Source: Seison nebaliae
Lineage: Eukaryota; Rotifera; Pararotatoria; Seisonacea; Seisonidae
NCBI GenBank assembly: GCA_023231475.1
Contig: JALJEE010002461.1
Coordinates: 1 to 61,741, forward strand
Reading direction: 5' to 3'
DNA: 61,741 bases
Under the pieces are notes generated by a model. The model had not been told where the DNA came from and made no database searches. It saw only the letters and a program-made list of their open reading frames with translations. Positions 11,411-25,294 of the stretch are shown here, one piece after another; positions within the stretch are counted from its first letter, which is position 1; each line of letters begins with the position of its first letter. A program made the position numbers and the translations under genes.

Positions 11411-12170
11411 GATTAACTCTTTTGTGTTTAGTCAACCAAAAATTTTTTTTTGAATTGATGATGATGACTTGTAGAATAAGATACGTATTTCTGTAACATT
11501 TTCCCCATTTAACTCAACTCTTACATAATCTTCAATAAATGAAACAGAAAATAATCTTCGATAATTTATATTTTTTGAACTTTTAGTTTATATTCTACAT
11601 GTGCTACACAAAAACGTTCTCTTGTCACAACTATCCACTGATATACATAATTGTATATACTCTTTCACTTTTTCAGACAAGAATGTGAGATTTTCAAGAA
11701 AATTACCATAAGAATTTGAAGAAATTTTAAAAAAATTCTCAATTGGGAAATATTTAAAAGTTAAAAATATTTAAACTATTGTAATTTTCGAATAAGATTA
11801 ATTTTTTTTTATTGTTAATATCAAATTCCTGTTAGGAAGTTTAATTGGAACATCCCTCAAATCAGATATTTGTGAAGTATAATATGTTAAATATATTAAA
11901 TGATAGAATGAGATAAGTAAGAGTGATAAAAAGTTTATCTTTTATTTCAATTTTGAATAAACAAATATTACTCCACTAATAATTGATTTATTATCCCATA
12001 GAAATAAAAGAAATTTGAATAAATATATTTTAATTTATAGTTTCGTTGTTTGTCATTCAGTTCGTTGTTCGACTACTTAAATTCTCCGTTGAGTTTGTTG
12101 GTGAAAGCTTTGTCAAATTCGTTTTGTTCCACATAGACCTAATACGAAAGATGAAATTCAAATATAATTA
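11411..12170. other. Intergenic, SARS1 promoter side and PKD1 3' side
   Basis: This 760-bp AT-rich stretch contains no supportable gene. It should hold the SARS1 5' flank and the polycystin 3' UTR. Confidence 0.6.
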
Positions 12171-15100
12171 TTACGAAAATTTAACTTTGTTCAATGCGAA
12201 TAATAATTCATCAACTTTTCTAGGAAATGCTTTAACTTGATCGGCGTATGCCACATTACCATGACCGGTTCCTTTCGTCTTCCAATATTCTGGATCATCT
12301 GGATTTGTTGCCGTTCCGGACCAAACCTTCACTTTCTTAAACATGAAGTCAAGCATTTCATATTGATTTTGTTCGTTACTCATTCTCGCTTTGATCGTTG
12401 CAAACGAATCGTTGATAATAGCGATGAACATGGTAAGTAGAACCCAAACGACGAAGAAATTGTAGATTAATAACATGAAATTGACTAAAGGTGAATTGAT
12501 ACTTTGCATGGCAGCAAATTCGAATTTGCCTAACATCATCTGCATCATAGTGTAGGAAGCGGTGAGTACGGTACTGAAGGCTCTTAATCGATAACCGAAT
12601 GTCAAATAAAAGGCAAAACCGAAGCCAAGGAATACGATCATGAACATGGCCATAAATGCCGATAACTGTTTCACACTAAGTGCCAATGTGCGACCAAGTG
12701 AAGTGATTAGTTTGTTGAATCTCAATAATTTAAGGAATTTGATGGTGGTGATGAAGGCAATGAATCCGAGAAAGTTCGATAACATCTCATTGAAATATCC
12801 TACTCGTTGTAAACGAATATATTGATTTCCATTCGATTCTTTAAACGTTTTCGCTACGTCCAAACCTTTCACTAATCGATAGATATACATCGCTATAACG
12901 GCATAAGATAAAGTGACAATTAAGAAGTCAACAATGAACCAAAAGTCGCTAAATAGCAAACAACATTTCTTCTTACCTTTCACATACATTTGACGAATTA
13001 CACCATAAGTATAAAATATGATATAAATGGCGAAGACGACATCGCAAATCACTTTGAATAATGCAAAACCATCATAATGATTTAATAATGACATTGGTTC
13101 AAATCGATATGATTTGATGAAACCGGTTGTCGGTAACCATTCCAATAACATAGTACACGAACAGAAAATGTTTGCCCATGCATTATAGATTCCCCATTCA
13201 ATAAAGACAGCCCTCGTCTGTTGATCTAACCACTTTCCATCCTTCAATTTATTGATCGCTTCCGATAAAGCAGTAGTACTTCCTCTTATTTTGAAGACGT
13301 AACCACCTCCGGAGTAAAGAGTTCTTAAACCAGCATATGGTAAACCATCAATCTGCGATGGATCTGTATAGAAGAATTCCGTATCGTTTTTCGTCATTTC
13401 GAAATCTGCAAAAATTTTCGCTTGTCCTTTCTCGTATTCCAATCTCTCCCAATCGTACAATTCCCATTTGCTGTCGAAATTCCGTTTCTCTTCATTTAAT
13501 AACGAATAGTCGTCGAGACAGTCTCGATAAAATTTTCCCATTTGCTTCACTACTTTACATGTCTCATGTTTTACGCGTATCTGTCGAACGATACCATAAC
13601 CTAATAAACGGTTTGCTCTGTCACCAATGAAACCACGTTCATTGACCGGCTGATCTCCATTGTACCATTCGGTTGCTCGGAAATTTGGTATGAGAACATT
13701 GTCGAACCATCGAAAGAAGTCGCTGAATGAATTGACATTCTCAAATGGATAAAGTCGATCATTGGCATAAACAGTTTCTAAATGATCTGTCATATTGAAC
13801 ATTCTCGCGTCGCGATTACCATAAGCTACCACATAGAGTAACATTAAGAAGATACAGAAAGTTACGATTTCTTTGAGAACTTTCATCATTTCTAATTCTT
13901 TCTGTCGTTTAGCTCGAGCTTCTTTCAGTTGATAAGCATTTGGTGGTGCCACATCTCTAGCTCTTGCCCGTGTTGTAATTAGTTGATCATCTGTTCCTTC
14001 AACTGCATGTAACCATCGTTCGTCAGTTTTCAATGATTTATTTTGAATATCTGCTACGATATCATCTTCATTATTATTATTACTTTCGTCATCATCTTCT
14101 TGTTTCTTACAAATCAATGAGAATATGACAGCTAACGCTATCACTTTAATTGGTTGAGTGAATAAAATACTGGAAAAGAATGACATGACTAATGATGTCA
14201 ACCAATCAGCAACTTTCTCATCCCCAAAAATAATTCCTTTACTGATGATGAAGAAAGCACATATTCCAGAAATAGCGAAACTTAAGAAATATGCAAAGAT
14301 GATTGTCCACCAAGGAAATTGGAATCGTTTCTTCTTCTTCTTTTTCTCATTCATCGTTTTTTTTGGAGAAGCAACTTTGTAATATTTGCCCGCTTGTTCT
14401 TCCGTTTCAATATCTCGTAAACTAACCGCTGTATCAGGTCGACGGATTGTTGATGAACTATAACATCTGGATGCATCGAGACCTCGAAACTCTTCGGGTG
14501 GCAGAGCAACATCTACTTCCACATCATAGAAATTTTCAATTGTCTTTGATGGTGTACTAACATTCTGGAGATTTTTCTTAATTGCTTCTCTTAAACGATT
14601 TGGTGGCGGTTTTCGCATTCTCGAACGACGGAACAATTCCACTAGAATCATCGAAGGTACTATAATGATAATTGACGTGATAACACCCACACCAATTTGA
14701 GATGGAGTCAAATGAAATGGACCGACACTTAAACCGGAATTTGAAGCACTATCATCTTTTTGTATATCGTAATACATAATATTCATGACCATTGTTAAGA
14801 ATAAGAGAGTGAAACAACATGTCAATCTTTGAACACGAGTGAATGTAGACGTAGCTGGACGAGCGAATACACTAAACCATAAATGACCATCACTCATTGA
14901 ACGACTTGCTTTCTTGGTGAATAAAAGAGAAAATTCCGTTCGTTGAGCTTCATTAGCGACGGGTAATATTCTGTCGATTAATCCATCCTCCTTCTCAACT
15001 CCTAACCATCGTTGACAAACGAAATAAAATTTCTCATTCGTTTGTAAATCATTAACGAGAACATACTTCAAATACCAGGAAGCATATTTCCCTTTTCCAC

Positions 15101-18100
15101 TATTATCATGCCAGATTCTCAAATAAGTCAATGGTCCTAATGCTGAAGGTGACGCCATGATAAATGCGTCGGCAGCACCTCGTTGGAATACTTTTCGTTT
15201 CGAATCTTCCATTAATCGAATACCTGTCTCTCCATTATCACCAGATAATATAAAACGAACTTTTGATTCTGTTCCTCCATTTTGACGTAAACCGGTGAAA
15301 ACGACAATTTCATAGAAATATTTATCGCTCGCACGATTATCTGGAAGAGGTGTAACACCTAACTTCTCTATGTCATGTATATCCTTCTTTCGACAATATA
15401 TTAATAATAATAAATAAACCACAACGATAACGATAATCGTCGAATAAATTGTCGGATTGTCAGCAAATGAAGCATTTGCGAACACGTAATTAAAATCGAT
15501 GGCAGCCGGTAATACAATCCATCCACCGGCAAATTCAGATAAGTGATTTGAGAAACATTCGGTATATTTCCAAGTCGTTTTTGAGCCCACACGTAAACCA
15601 TCCGAATGATATCGATTATCGCTATAATAATAACATCCCGAGACAAACAGACGAAGAGAATAATTGGAGGAGAATTCAGCCACTTTGTCAGTTATTAAAG
15701 TCTTCTGATTGACAATTGGAAATGGACCAGTATCGTTACACAGATTCTCATTGGAATAAACTTCTCGAATTCCGATGGATAACATTCCTTTAAAACCTTT
15801 ATTATCCAATAAATTATATTGATAATAATTCATATCTAATCCATTAGTATTCCCTATTACTTGCACGTCATCAACATCGATTTTAGTTGAATTAAAGATT
15901 GCATGTGTACTTCTTTTGGCAATAACCACATAACATGTACCTGGTTGGTTAGGTTGAATATTTATATGAACTGATGCATCCTTCGTGCTGATATTGAACT
16001 GATGATATTTAAACATTGGATTTCTTTGTGTTCGTCCATCGACAATCGCATTATATTCAATGAATGGTGGTGGTAACATTTTCGGATCTCTAGGAACCAT
16101 AAGAGAGATTTCTTTTGTGGTGTTTTGAATTTGAATGAGATTTTCGTTTTCGTCGAACAATGTCAAACCAGCAGTTGTCGACATGCTGACCGGTACATCA
16201 TCATCACTTAGTCCTTTTTGAACTCCATAGTCTGGATTTATCTTTTGTAACGGAGCCACATTTAATGCCATCGATTGAACATTAACCTTTCTGGGACTGG
16301 TCACTTGACAATCACTCTTCACCATTTCACACCATTTGGGCAGTTTAATTCGAGAATAACCTTCATTGATTATCATTCCATCCATATTGCTAGCGCTCTT
16401 TGAACGTATTGTCATTCGTAATGCTGTCGAAGGAACAGTGATAATATCGCCGGGAACCAGATGTTTCATTATGGTTGGTCCGATGCGTTGGAGAGAACCC
16501 AACGACGTTCGAGAATTTTTCGCTGCCATTTGTCTTGTTTTTCGTACATTTCTGTTAACTCTTAATAGGTCAGCATTCATGCTACCCGAACTATCAGTAA
16601 ATGATCTGTCATTCATCCACACATTTTCTAGATCAGTGTCAAATTCTTCCGGTTCTTTTGTTGCTCGATCGAAATCGGTCGCCAATGTTGGAACTCGTCC
16701 ATAAGCAGTACCTACTGATGCTTCAATAGTATTACTTGCACAATTAGCTATCGATTGAGCCGCTGTTCGAATTGTTGCCAATGATATATCGTCGGACATA
16801 TCTGTATGCAACGTTCGAGCTAATCGATTACATTGATCAACTAACGAATCAACAGTTTGTCTCGACATTCCAGTCGTCATTTTGGCCAAACCGCTAAGAG
16901 CCGTAGCTTTCAATGCTACTTCGTCAACAGTCTTTGGTACTGAACTATTTTCCATACTTCGAACAAGGAAATTGAGAACTTTACCATTTTCTTCACGTTC
17001 TTTCGCCGATGGATCATCAAGATTAGGTCGACTTGAATAGGATCTCTGAACTTTCTGCTGATAAACCGCATCAGGGATGGCATATTTTTCTTCCGTTAAC
17101 ATATTACTCGTTGAAGTTTTCATAGAATTTTCTAGTAGATCAAAACTTACATCTTTTGATAGATCGCTGGGGAAACCAGTAATCGGGTTACCATTTTCCA
17201 TGGCTGTAGTAACGTCACCTAATATATTCTTGGTGTTATTTGCCATTGTAATATTGACCGTTGATGTATTTCTTACTGATTCCAATAAACCGTTATCGAC
17301 TTGATTTTGTGAAAGTGATTGTAACATTTGTGTTGTCTTTAGAATAGCCGCAGCTTGACTCTGTAAATTGCCTTCAGTGATCGCTTTTAATAAAGGATTT
17401 GATTGATCCACTTCCATTACTCCCGTATCTTCATATTTGTCTAGAAAATTGAGAGATTTAATCGAATCAATTTCCGTTTGAGCTGTAGCCAGAGGAACAT
17501 TTGTTACATCTAATTGTCCAATAATTAATTCAGTATAGCTCTCTAATTCGTCGAATATTCGCATCCATAATAAACCTTTCGTTACAGGTAAATTAATTTT
17601 TTTAGGTGCAGCGAATGCTCCATCCGTAGCTCGAATTGTATCTATCGTTTCTTCCAGATATCCAGTTGGATCTCGTACAATGACAACAAATCGATTGACT
17701 TCTCCATCATCTTTCCATCCTTTACAAAATAGTTCATAATCATCATCCACCGTACCGGTGAATTTATCCATTGTACATTTTCCTCCTTTTGGTGGCTGAT
17801 TAACCAACAAGATAACTACAGAATTGGTTTCTAATTTCTTATTTGAGATACTTAATTTTATTTTCCATTCTTTTACCATTGGAAATCGATCCATTAAACC
17901 ATTATCGAATACAAATTCGCTATTTGTTGTCTCTGCAAATTCTTCAACGTTATCTATATGAATCCAATGTCCATCACTTACATGTGTCGCTTTAGATGCA
18001 ACAGTAGCTTTTGTGATATCCGGTTCAACGAAATCCGGCCAAGATTGCATCAATTCCTTCATTTCCTCATCATACAAATAACTGACAGTCCAAGCATAAT

Positions 18101-21100
18101 AAGTTGCTGCCGATTGATTACAATTCAAACAGTTGCCACTAACTGTTATTCGAGAACCAAAATTAATCTGTTGGCCATGATTAACCGGTTTACATAAATC
18201 CGGTAACAAACATTTCACCGATGATTGTAGTACTTCTTCTTCTTTCAGTTCTAATATAATCGAAGTTTCGCTCTCTCGTCCATCTACAAATTTCGCTGTA
18301 CCGATTATCTCATACACATGATCCTTATCCAGGTAAGACGTCGGCAATAAGAGTTTGGTGGATATTTCAATTGTACCAATTCGACCTGGACCCGTTCCAA
18401 AACAACCTCCCAAATCCGGTGCATTCTTATCGAATTTCGGTGTTTTTACCGTTGTCACGTCATATTTTCCAATCGAAGGATCGAGAATCAAATCCTCTCC
18501 AATTCGTTTACAAAACCAATGATATTCCACAAAATTTTTTTCGTCCACTTTTGCCACGTCAACACTGTTTCCGATATCTGAATCATACGAATATTCGTCC
18601 ATTGATAATTTGAAATCTGTCAGATATTGCCACTGGAGAGTTGACACTACTCCAGGGTATAAACGAAGAATGATAGGAGATTTCACCACCTCGAAATATT
18701 CCTTCCTCACTTGATTAAATAAATGGATGTTCTCAATAGTACTGGATGTCATTTCGATAGAGAATTGGGCAACATAGAAACCCAGTTCCATTTTATTTTT
18801 TGGAATAATCAAATTGTTTGACGCCAAATCCACATCATCCAAATCGAATTCAGTCAAATCTAATTCCCCTGTTTGTTCACCGTAAGAATCCAATTTGAAG
18901 ATCTTCCATTTTTTCTTGATGTTCTCCGCTCCATCACATTCGATTTTGTCTACAATCACTTCAAATATTGCTCGTTTTGACCGATAAACTTTACGCCGGT
19001 TTTCTTTCGTATTTCCACTGTATGTTAATGAAATTGTTGGTGGTTTGCAGTTGGTATTAACCACATTACTTACAACAACTGAAAAATATTATTCGAAAAT
19101 TTTAGTTGAAAATTAAGAAAAATTTTGTTAACTTCTTAATTCATTCGTTTCAATCGCTGGTAATGGTTGAGGATCGGTTCCAGTTAAAGTGATAAATTCC
19201 GTAAAAACTATTGCTTTCACTTCGAACGTTTTTGCCGCATTAAAAATTGACGTCGTCGCTGGAACAACAGTATTGCCAACATTTATTATTTCAGTTGTTG
19301 AAACAGATTGAGTTTGGGCTAATCGAAGGAATTCTCCTCCGGTTTTATTATGATAATCAGACAATAAAACTTTGGAACAAATACCACCTGTTTGTAAAAC
19401 TCCGAGAATTTTCCTATAACAATTAGGATTAATTGATATTATAATCAAAATAACTTTTCATTCAAATTTTCATCTAATCCATAAATAATTGCACATATTG
19501 GAACATTTTGTGGGGAATCGCTAACTACCAAATTGATTGATGTAGTTTGACCGATAACTTTCGTTTCAACTTCAGCTGTTCCATCACTAGTAAATTGTAG
19601 CGATACAGTGTCCAATGATTTTTTTACATTAATGATATGATTGTTGAAATTTTTGGATTTAGAGATTCCATAATTTACTTGCAACGACAATTTTGTTGGA
19701 CCGACGTTCGATAACGTGTAAGTTATACTATCGGTTCTCGCAAAAGCTGTTCCATATACAACGTCATTCACAAGAAGTTTATACTCTTTAAGTGCTCCCT
19801 CAACGATCTTTGGGATAATTTCCACTTGAACATTGAAAGGATAAATATCGGAATTTGGTCCATAACCAATTCGATTTGAAGCTCCGACAGGAAGATTCGG
19901 CTTGAACCGAACTTCGATGGCAGGTGTATCAAAATAAGGTTCTGCGTATAAACTTACCTGGAATTCAATTAGACATTAAATAATCTATCATAAATGGAAA
20001 ATCTTTTATAACTTGTCGTTCCACATTAATCGTCTTTGCATTATTTGACAATTGAACCACAACGGTGAAAGTACCAGGAGAAGAGACTTTGAAAGGAATT
20101 ACATTTAGAGATGAATCCAAAAGAAATTCTTCATCACTGTTTCCATTTCCAGAAAATGTGATGGTCGTAGCTATTAAGATATTGTGATGATTAAAAGATT
20201 TTGAAGTATTGAAATTAACCTGTTTCCGATCGCAAGAGTTGTTCTTGAGTTTCCTTGACAAACATTTTGATAAATAAATTCTTCGTCGAATCAACTGGAT
20301 TTGTACCAGAAGTGATGGACGCAGATAAATATTTCAATTTAAAGTTATATGTCGCACCAAAAGCTAAATAAAAATAGGTAATAATTCTGGAACATCAACA
20401 AGAAATCTTAAAGAAACATGTATATCTCGCTTCATCCGTTTCTGGCCCAATTATTTCAACAGAGAAATCTGTCGGTTGTATATTGGCCTTTACATTCACA
20501 TTCTTCTTAGTTGTGATTATACGGTTTGTTACGGTATCTATTGCTTCCACTTTAATTTCGACGAGACCACTTGACGTGAATGTATGCGAATACACATCAA
20601 ATTCTTCGTATAACTCATCTAGAAAAATTTGAAAATGACTAATTTTACACAATTTCCAAATAGATATAACTTTGTCGCTGATCAGTTTTCTTCAGAGAAG
20701 AGTCGATATAGTATTTTAATGTAGTTTCCGCAATTGGTGGTCCACGTAATGCGGTTACTTTAATATCTTCCGATTGACCGACTAATGGTTGGTTCATTCG
20801 AATTTGTAATCCGACGACAGCTTGTCGAATATCGACCGTTGTAGTCAAATTAACATAACCAGCTTCATTTCCAACTTCACAAATAATATCATATGAAAGT
20901 GATGTGAGATAGAGATGTGAGACGACCATCTGATTACTCATATCTATATATGACGCATCTGTCCCAAAACTCAATGGCGTTTTAGTGTTATCACCCCACC
21001 AACATTGCCCTTCTGCTGGTTGACCATAATGTGCAACTCCAGGACTTTTCGGTTCCAAATACACTTCAGCTAAAGCATTCTTCAATTGATAACTGAGTGG

Positions 21101-24100
21101 ATTCTGTACCAGTTTTAATAGGAAATGATCTCCAATTGGAGAAATGACAGCAATGTTGAAAGCTGATGTATATTTATTAACTAAATTGCTCATCGTTATT
21201 ATAATAACCAAATTACCGGCTATTGTGTCATATGTGAATGACTTTGAAAAATCAGTGAGAACTGATCCTTTAGCGATATCTTCGCTAATTGGTGAATTAT
21301 CACCAAAGTCATATTCTAACTTAACATCAGATGGTAGTGGAGTACCATCTAACATTTCGATATCCAGCGTTACCGAATCACCAAAATTGAGTTTATTAGT
21401 GATGGGAATATTAGTGGTAATTGATGGTTGACGAATATTGTAATCGATTAATAAATAATCTTGTTTTCTCACACATCCCAAATTATTACAAATTTCTAAC
21501 GTTAATTCATAAGAAATACGTTTCGTCGCTGCAGGTTTAACAGCGGTCGCCAATTGATAACCATTAACGGTCATCGGTTCACTGACGTTCGTAAGGGTAT
21601 CCAGATTATCATATAAATATAAAGACGCCGTCATTGAGGAACCGGTCGCAACATTCGCCACAATTTGATATTCTTCATTAAAATAGTAAATTAATTTTCC
21701 AAATTCTACTCCGGAAATTCTTTCTTGAACATAAAGAGTCTCTTCAGCTTCATCAGAACTTAAGAAGTTGTAACATTTCACACGAAGCTTTAAACAAACA
21801 AATTCTTTTAAAGAGAACACAAAAATTAAAGGCAACTTTATATTCTCCTAATTCTCTATAGATATGTTGCAGCATTGATCCCGAAGGAAATTCAGCTGCC
21901 GTATGTATCGAATCGTATTCAGTGTCGGGAGAGACATAATTGTACCAAAATTCACATTTATAGGATTGACCTTTCACATCAACTTGTGCATAAGTTATCG
22001 AGTCTTTGATTGCTGAAATCCCACCAAGAAGAGTTAAATTCAAATCTTTTACCGGATCAATGATCGTTATTGGTAATACTAAAATATTAAGTTTAGGATG
22101 ATGAAATTAAATGTAAAAACTAACATGAAATCTTCTCGTCAATCAAATTTACTGCTCGAATTTCGATGACATATTGACCGTTAGTTAAAAATGAATAATT
22201 GAAGGTATTGATCGAATAATTCGTTTTCACTTCTTCTATCTTAACTTCATAAATGACACCATCTATAAATCCGATAAATTGATGAAAATTGATTGAAAGT
22301 ATGAAATTGGTCTAACTTGTCGATTCATCTTCCAAATGATCCATATTGAATTTTAGAATTGTCTCACTCTTCGCTGAGAGAACATCCGTTTTCATATCGA
22401 TGTGGAAATCATCCGAATTTGTAGTTTCGTCAATCGAGATATTGAATCGACTAATCTCTTTGACTGAAATGACTGTTGTACTTTCTTCATGACTTATCTG
22501 ATCATCATGTTCAAGAGATACATTTAAGGAAAAGATACCAGTAGAAGCATATTCATATCCCAAAAATACTCCAGATGGAATAGCAGTAATTAAGCCAATT
22601 GCTACTGGGGAATGTTTTGTCGTCAAATCAATTGTAACTATATCACCAGAAACGGAGGCACTACTATCCTGAAATAAAGTGTTGGTGAGTTTACCAGTAT
22701 CTGCTAAGTATGTATCTGTTTCAATTTCGGCTATGATACGATCTCCTGGTAATAATTCAAAGGAGAATTCGTTCTTTGTATTTCCAATATTAATTGCAGA
22801 TGGTTCTACTGAATTGATTTCATTCGATGCAAACGTGTGAACTATTTGTAGAGTGGTTAATCCGACATTATGATCCATAGGAGCACCACGAAAACAAGAG
22901 TCAACATTTGTCATGTTTGTACATTTTCCAGTATAACCACAAAATAGATGGTTGGCATCACAAGTGAATCCTTTTGGAACAGTTGGTCGAGCAACCTAAA
23001 ACATCAATTCTATTTAATTGGGATTTATATAAAAACTGAATAACAATTAGTTGAGTTACGGTACCTGCGACAATAGCATTAACCAAATAACATGGACGGT
23101 CGATGAAAATATTCCCAATGAGAACAGTTATTGGACTGGATTTTACTCCAAATGCTCGTAGTACTAGAGGACCATATGCCTGGAAAATAATTCCTTTAAA
23201 AAATGGAAGTTATTATAAAAAGTAATGGAATAAGAGAAACCATCATAAGGAATTTCGGATGTTACTGAATCAAAGGATGTTATGTTGGAACCATAATCCA
23301 CAATTAGCTTCTGTTTACTTTTCACTTCATTTACCAGATCTTTATTCTGATACCAAATCGTACTTTCGCAGTTATACAAATTATTTAACAAACTGATATT
23401 GGTCGCACATTGGAATGTGATGACTGGATCAATATCTTTGTTAATTGCATCGTTATATTTCACATTAACGACAACTTCACTGGTTACTGTTCCAACATAT
23501 GCGATTACTTTCAAACTGAACAGTCCTGGATAAGGTAGAGCTATTTTTGCTATTACATCTGTATCATCCAATTGAGTAGCGAAGAATGAATTATACATAT
23601 CGTCCGCCGTAAATAATCGGATGTTGAATTTAATCAGCGATTTAGACGCCGTTGGTGTTGTTGTCACTGTTGGTGTGAATTGTAATTCCGGTGTTGATGT
23701 TTCGATGTAGAGCGAGTTTTCTACATCCAACGCCGAATTGTAGGCAATGGAAATTGTTTCAATTGTGACAGAACCGACTGTATAGATTAGAAAAGGTATC
23801 AAATCATAATCGTCTATGTTTGGGACGCTACCTCCACAAGACATAGAAGAATCACCAGGACAAGCTATACCTTTACAATCATTGGTTGTCAATATCGTAT
23901 AATCTGAATTTCCTACCAATGTTAGAGATATAGCACACATACAATTATTATGAATGACAGCTGCATGTGTCACCAATGGATTTTGCAATGCTCCACAAGC
24001 ATCAACACATAATTGTGGAACCAATTTATTTCGGTTGTATGTGGCGGGATTTTGACTGAACCCATCTCGGTGTGGACCCTTGTAACATCCCTCGGAACCG

Positions 24101-24171
24101 ACAGGTACAGTAAGACTATTGATCGAATGGAAAACAAAGATGAATGATACTACAAAGAGTAGCACATTCAT
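12171..24171 (-). CDS. PKD1: Polycystin-1 (WSC, PKD-like and REJ regions, GPS, PLAT, channel)
   Basis: I model 12 exons that all join in phase: 24171-23266, 23179-23084, 22995-22317, 22262-22125, 22078-21837, 21787-20671, 20618-20418, 20363-20220, 20170-20013, 19957-19455, 19413-19133 and 19078-12171. The product is about 3790 residues. It starts with a signal peptide, then a WSC domain (VGSEGCYKG.. NNCMCAI .. MSCGG), many PKD-like beta repeats, a REJ-type region (GSRITVSGNCLNCNQS) and a GPS with the cleavage triad intact (CFSNHLSEF, about residue 2666). After the first membrane helix (IIVIVVVYLLLLIYC) comes PLAT (YEIVVFTGLRQNGG to SDGHLWFSV), then the polycystin extracellular domain (DGLPYAGLRTLYSGGGYVF) and the C-terminal channel helices (LTMFIAIINDSF). 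In other animals polycystin-1 acts with PKD2-type channels in sensory cilia. All introns lie in the 5' 5 kb; the last exon alone is 6.9 kb. Confidence 0.93.
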
Positions 24172-25294
24172 TCTGTTGCAATCTCTCGTAAACTTTTTTA
24201 TAAAATATTCCCCAAAAAACTTTATTCAAAATTCTTGAGAATAAACTTTACTCGCAACTCCAACCAAATATATAGCAATTCTCCTTCCTCTGTTGTTGAG
24301 ATATAATGATTATTGATTTTAATTTAATTTCCCTTACGACTTCCGATCTCAAATTAAAATGGACACTTTCTTTCACTTTCAAGATAATTAGCCGAATGTC
24401 TTATAACGACGAAAAGTAACGGAGAGAAGGTGAATATATCGATTGAACCAGTCCTTATCGATCGACAACATTTTGAAATCTTCAAGAAACAAAACAAGAT
24501 GCAGAAAGAAGGTCAATCTCAATTCACGTTACCTTAGAAATCGAATGACGTTCGGGTATTTTATTTCTCTAATGCAAATGCTAATATTCATGATATGTCA
24601 TCTAAATGCTTTAAATTGACTTGTTTTCAATTAATGGCACATTTTCATAATTCTCTTATCCAAACCTTTACCTTACATCATTACTTCATTCAAATGAAAT
24701 CATCCATGTACGAATCATTTCGCAATTTTAACTTTATCGATTATTAGATTTCCATCGAATTAATTGACTTCAATTTCTGCAAACTTTTTCAATTTTCCCA
24801 TGAAATAGCTTAATGAAATTCTTCCTTATACTGAATGAAATAAAGATTGCACAAAATTAATTAGTTAACTCAATGTTTAGTAAAATATACTTTAGTATAG
24901 TGTTTTTTCGTATAGTGTTCAAGATATATCTTGAACACTATAATATTAATTATTTTTCTCTCAAAATTAGTCAATCGACCAAATCCTTCATAATTATCTT
25001 CTTTATAAACTTTTGGAATTAAATGTAATCCAAAGAGATTAGTGAAGGGATGAAGTAGGAATGATGATAGGACGATCAAGGAGACCTAAAAATAAAAATA
25101 TAATTTATTAAATAATTTTAATTATGAACAAATTTTATATTCAATATATTATCCGCAAATTACAATTAACATCGTACACAACTTCTAACAAACAACAAAG
25201 AAGAACATTAAATTAAATTATATAACATTGTTTGACAAATTCTTAGGAATTATCGAAGAAAAATAGCTCGAAAATGATTCATAAAATATAAAAA
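24172..25294. other. Intergenic between PKD1 and TRAPPC9, with a perfect palindrome
   Basis: About 1.1 kb of AT-rich sequence. It should include the PKD1 promoter and the TRAPPC9 3' UTR. The only structured element I see is the palindrome at 24911-24942. A 69-codon frame on the minus strand (24870-25079) begins with TTG and runs into the palindrome, so I do not call it. Confidence 0.55.
24911..24942. repeat. Perfect 32-bp palindrome
   Basis: The arm TATAGTGTTCAAGATA is followed at once by its exact reverse complement, with no spacer; the centre is between 24926 and 24927. A partial direct copy of the arm start (TATAGTGTT) lies about 15 bp to the left. There is no coding support. It could be a mobile-element footprint or a protein-binding site. 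Confidence 0.9.

Noticed and set aside
23164-23241. Alternative end of PKD1 exon 1 at a GTTTCT donor
   Set aside because: It leaves the next exon out of frame; the GTAACA donor at 23265 gives a continuous protein.
24870-25079. Small minus-strand hydrophobic frame ending near the palindrome
   Set aside because: It begins with TTG, is 69 codons long, and its end is made by the palindrome and its partial copy.
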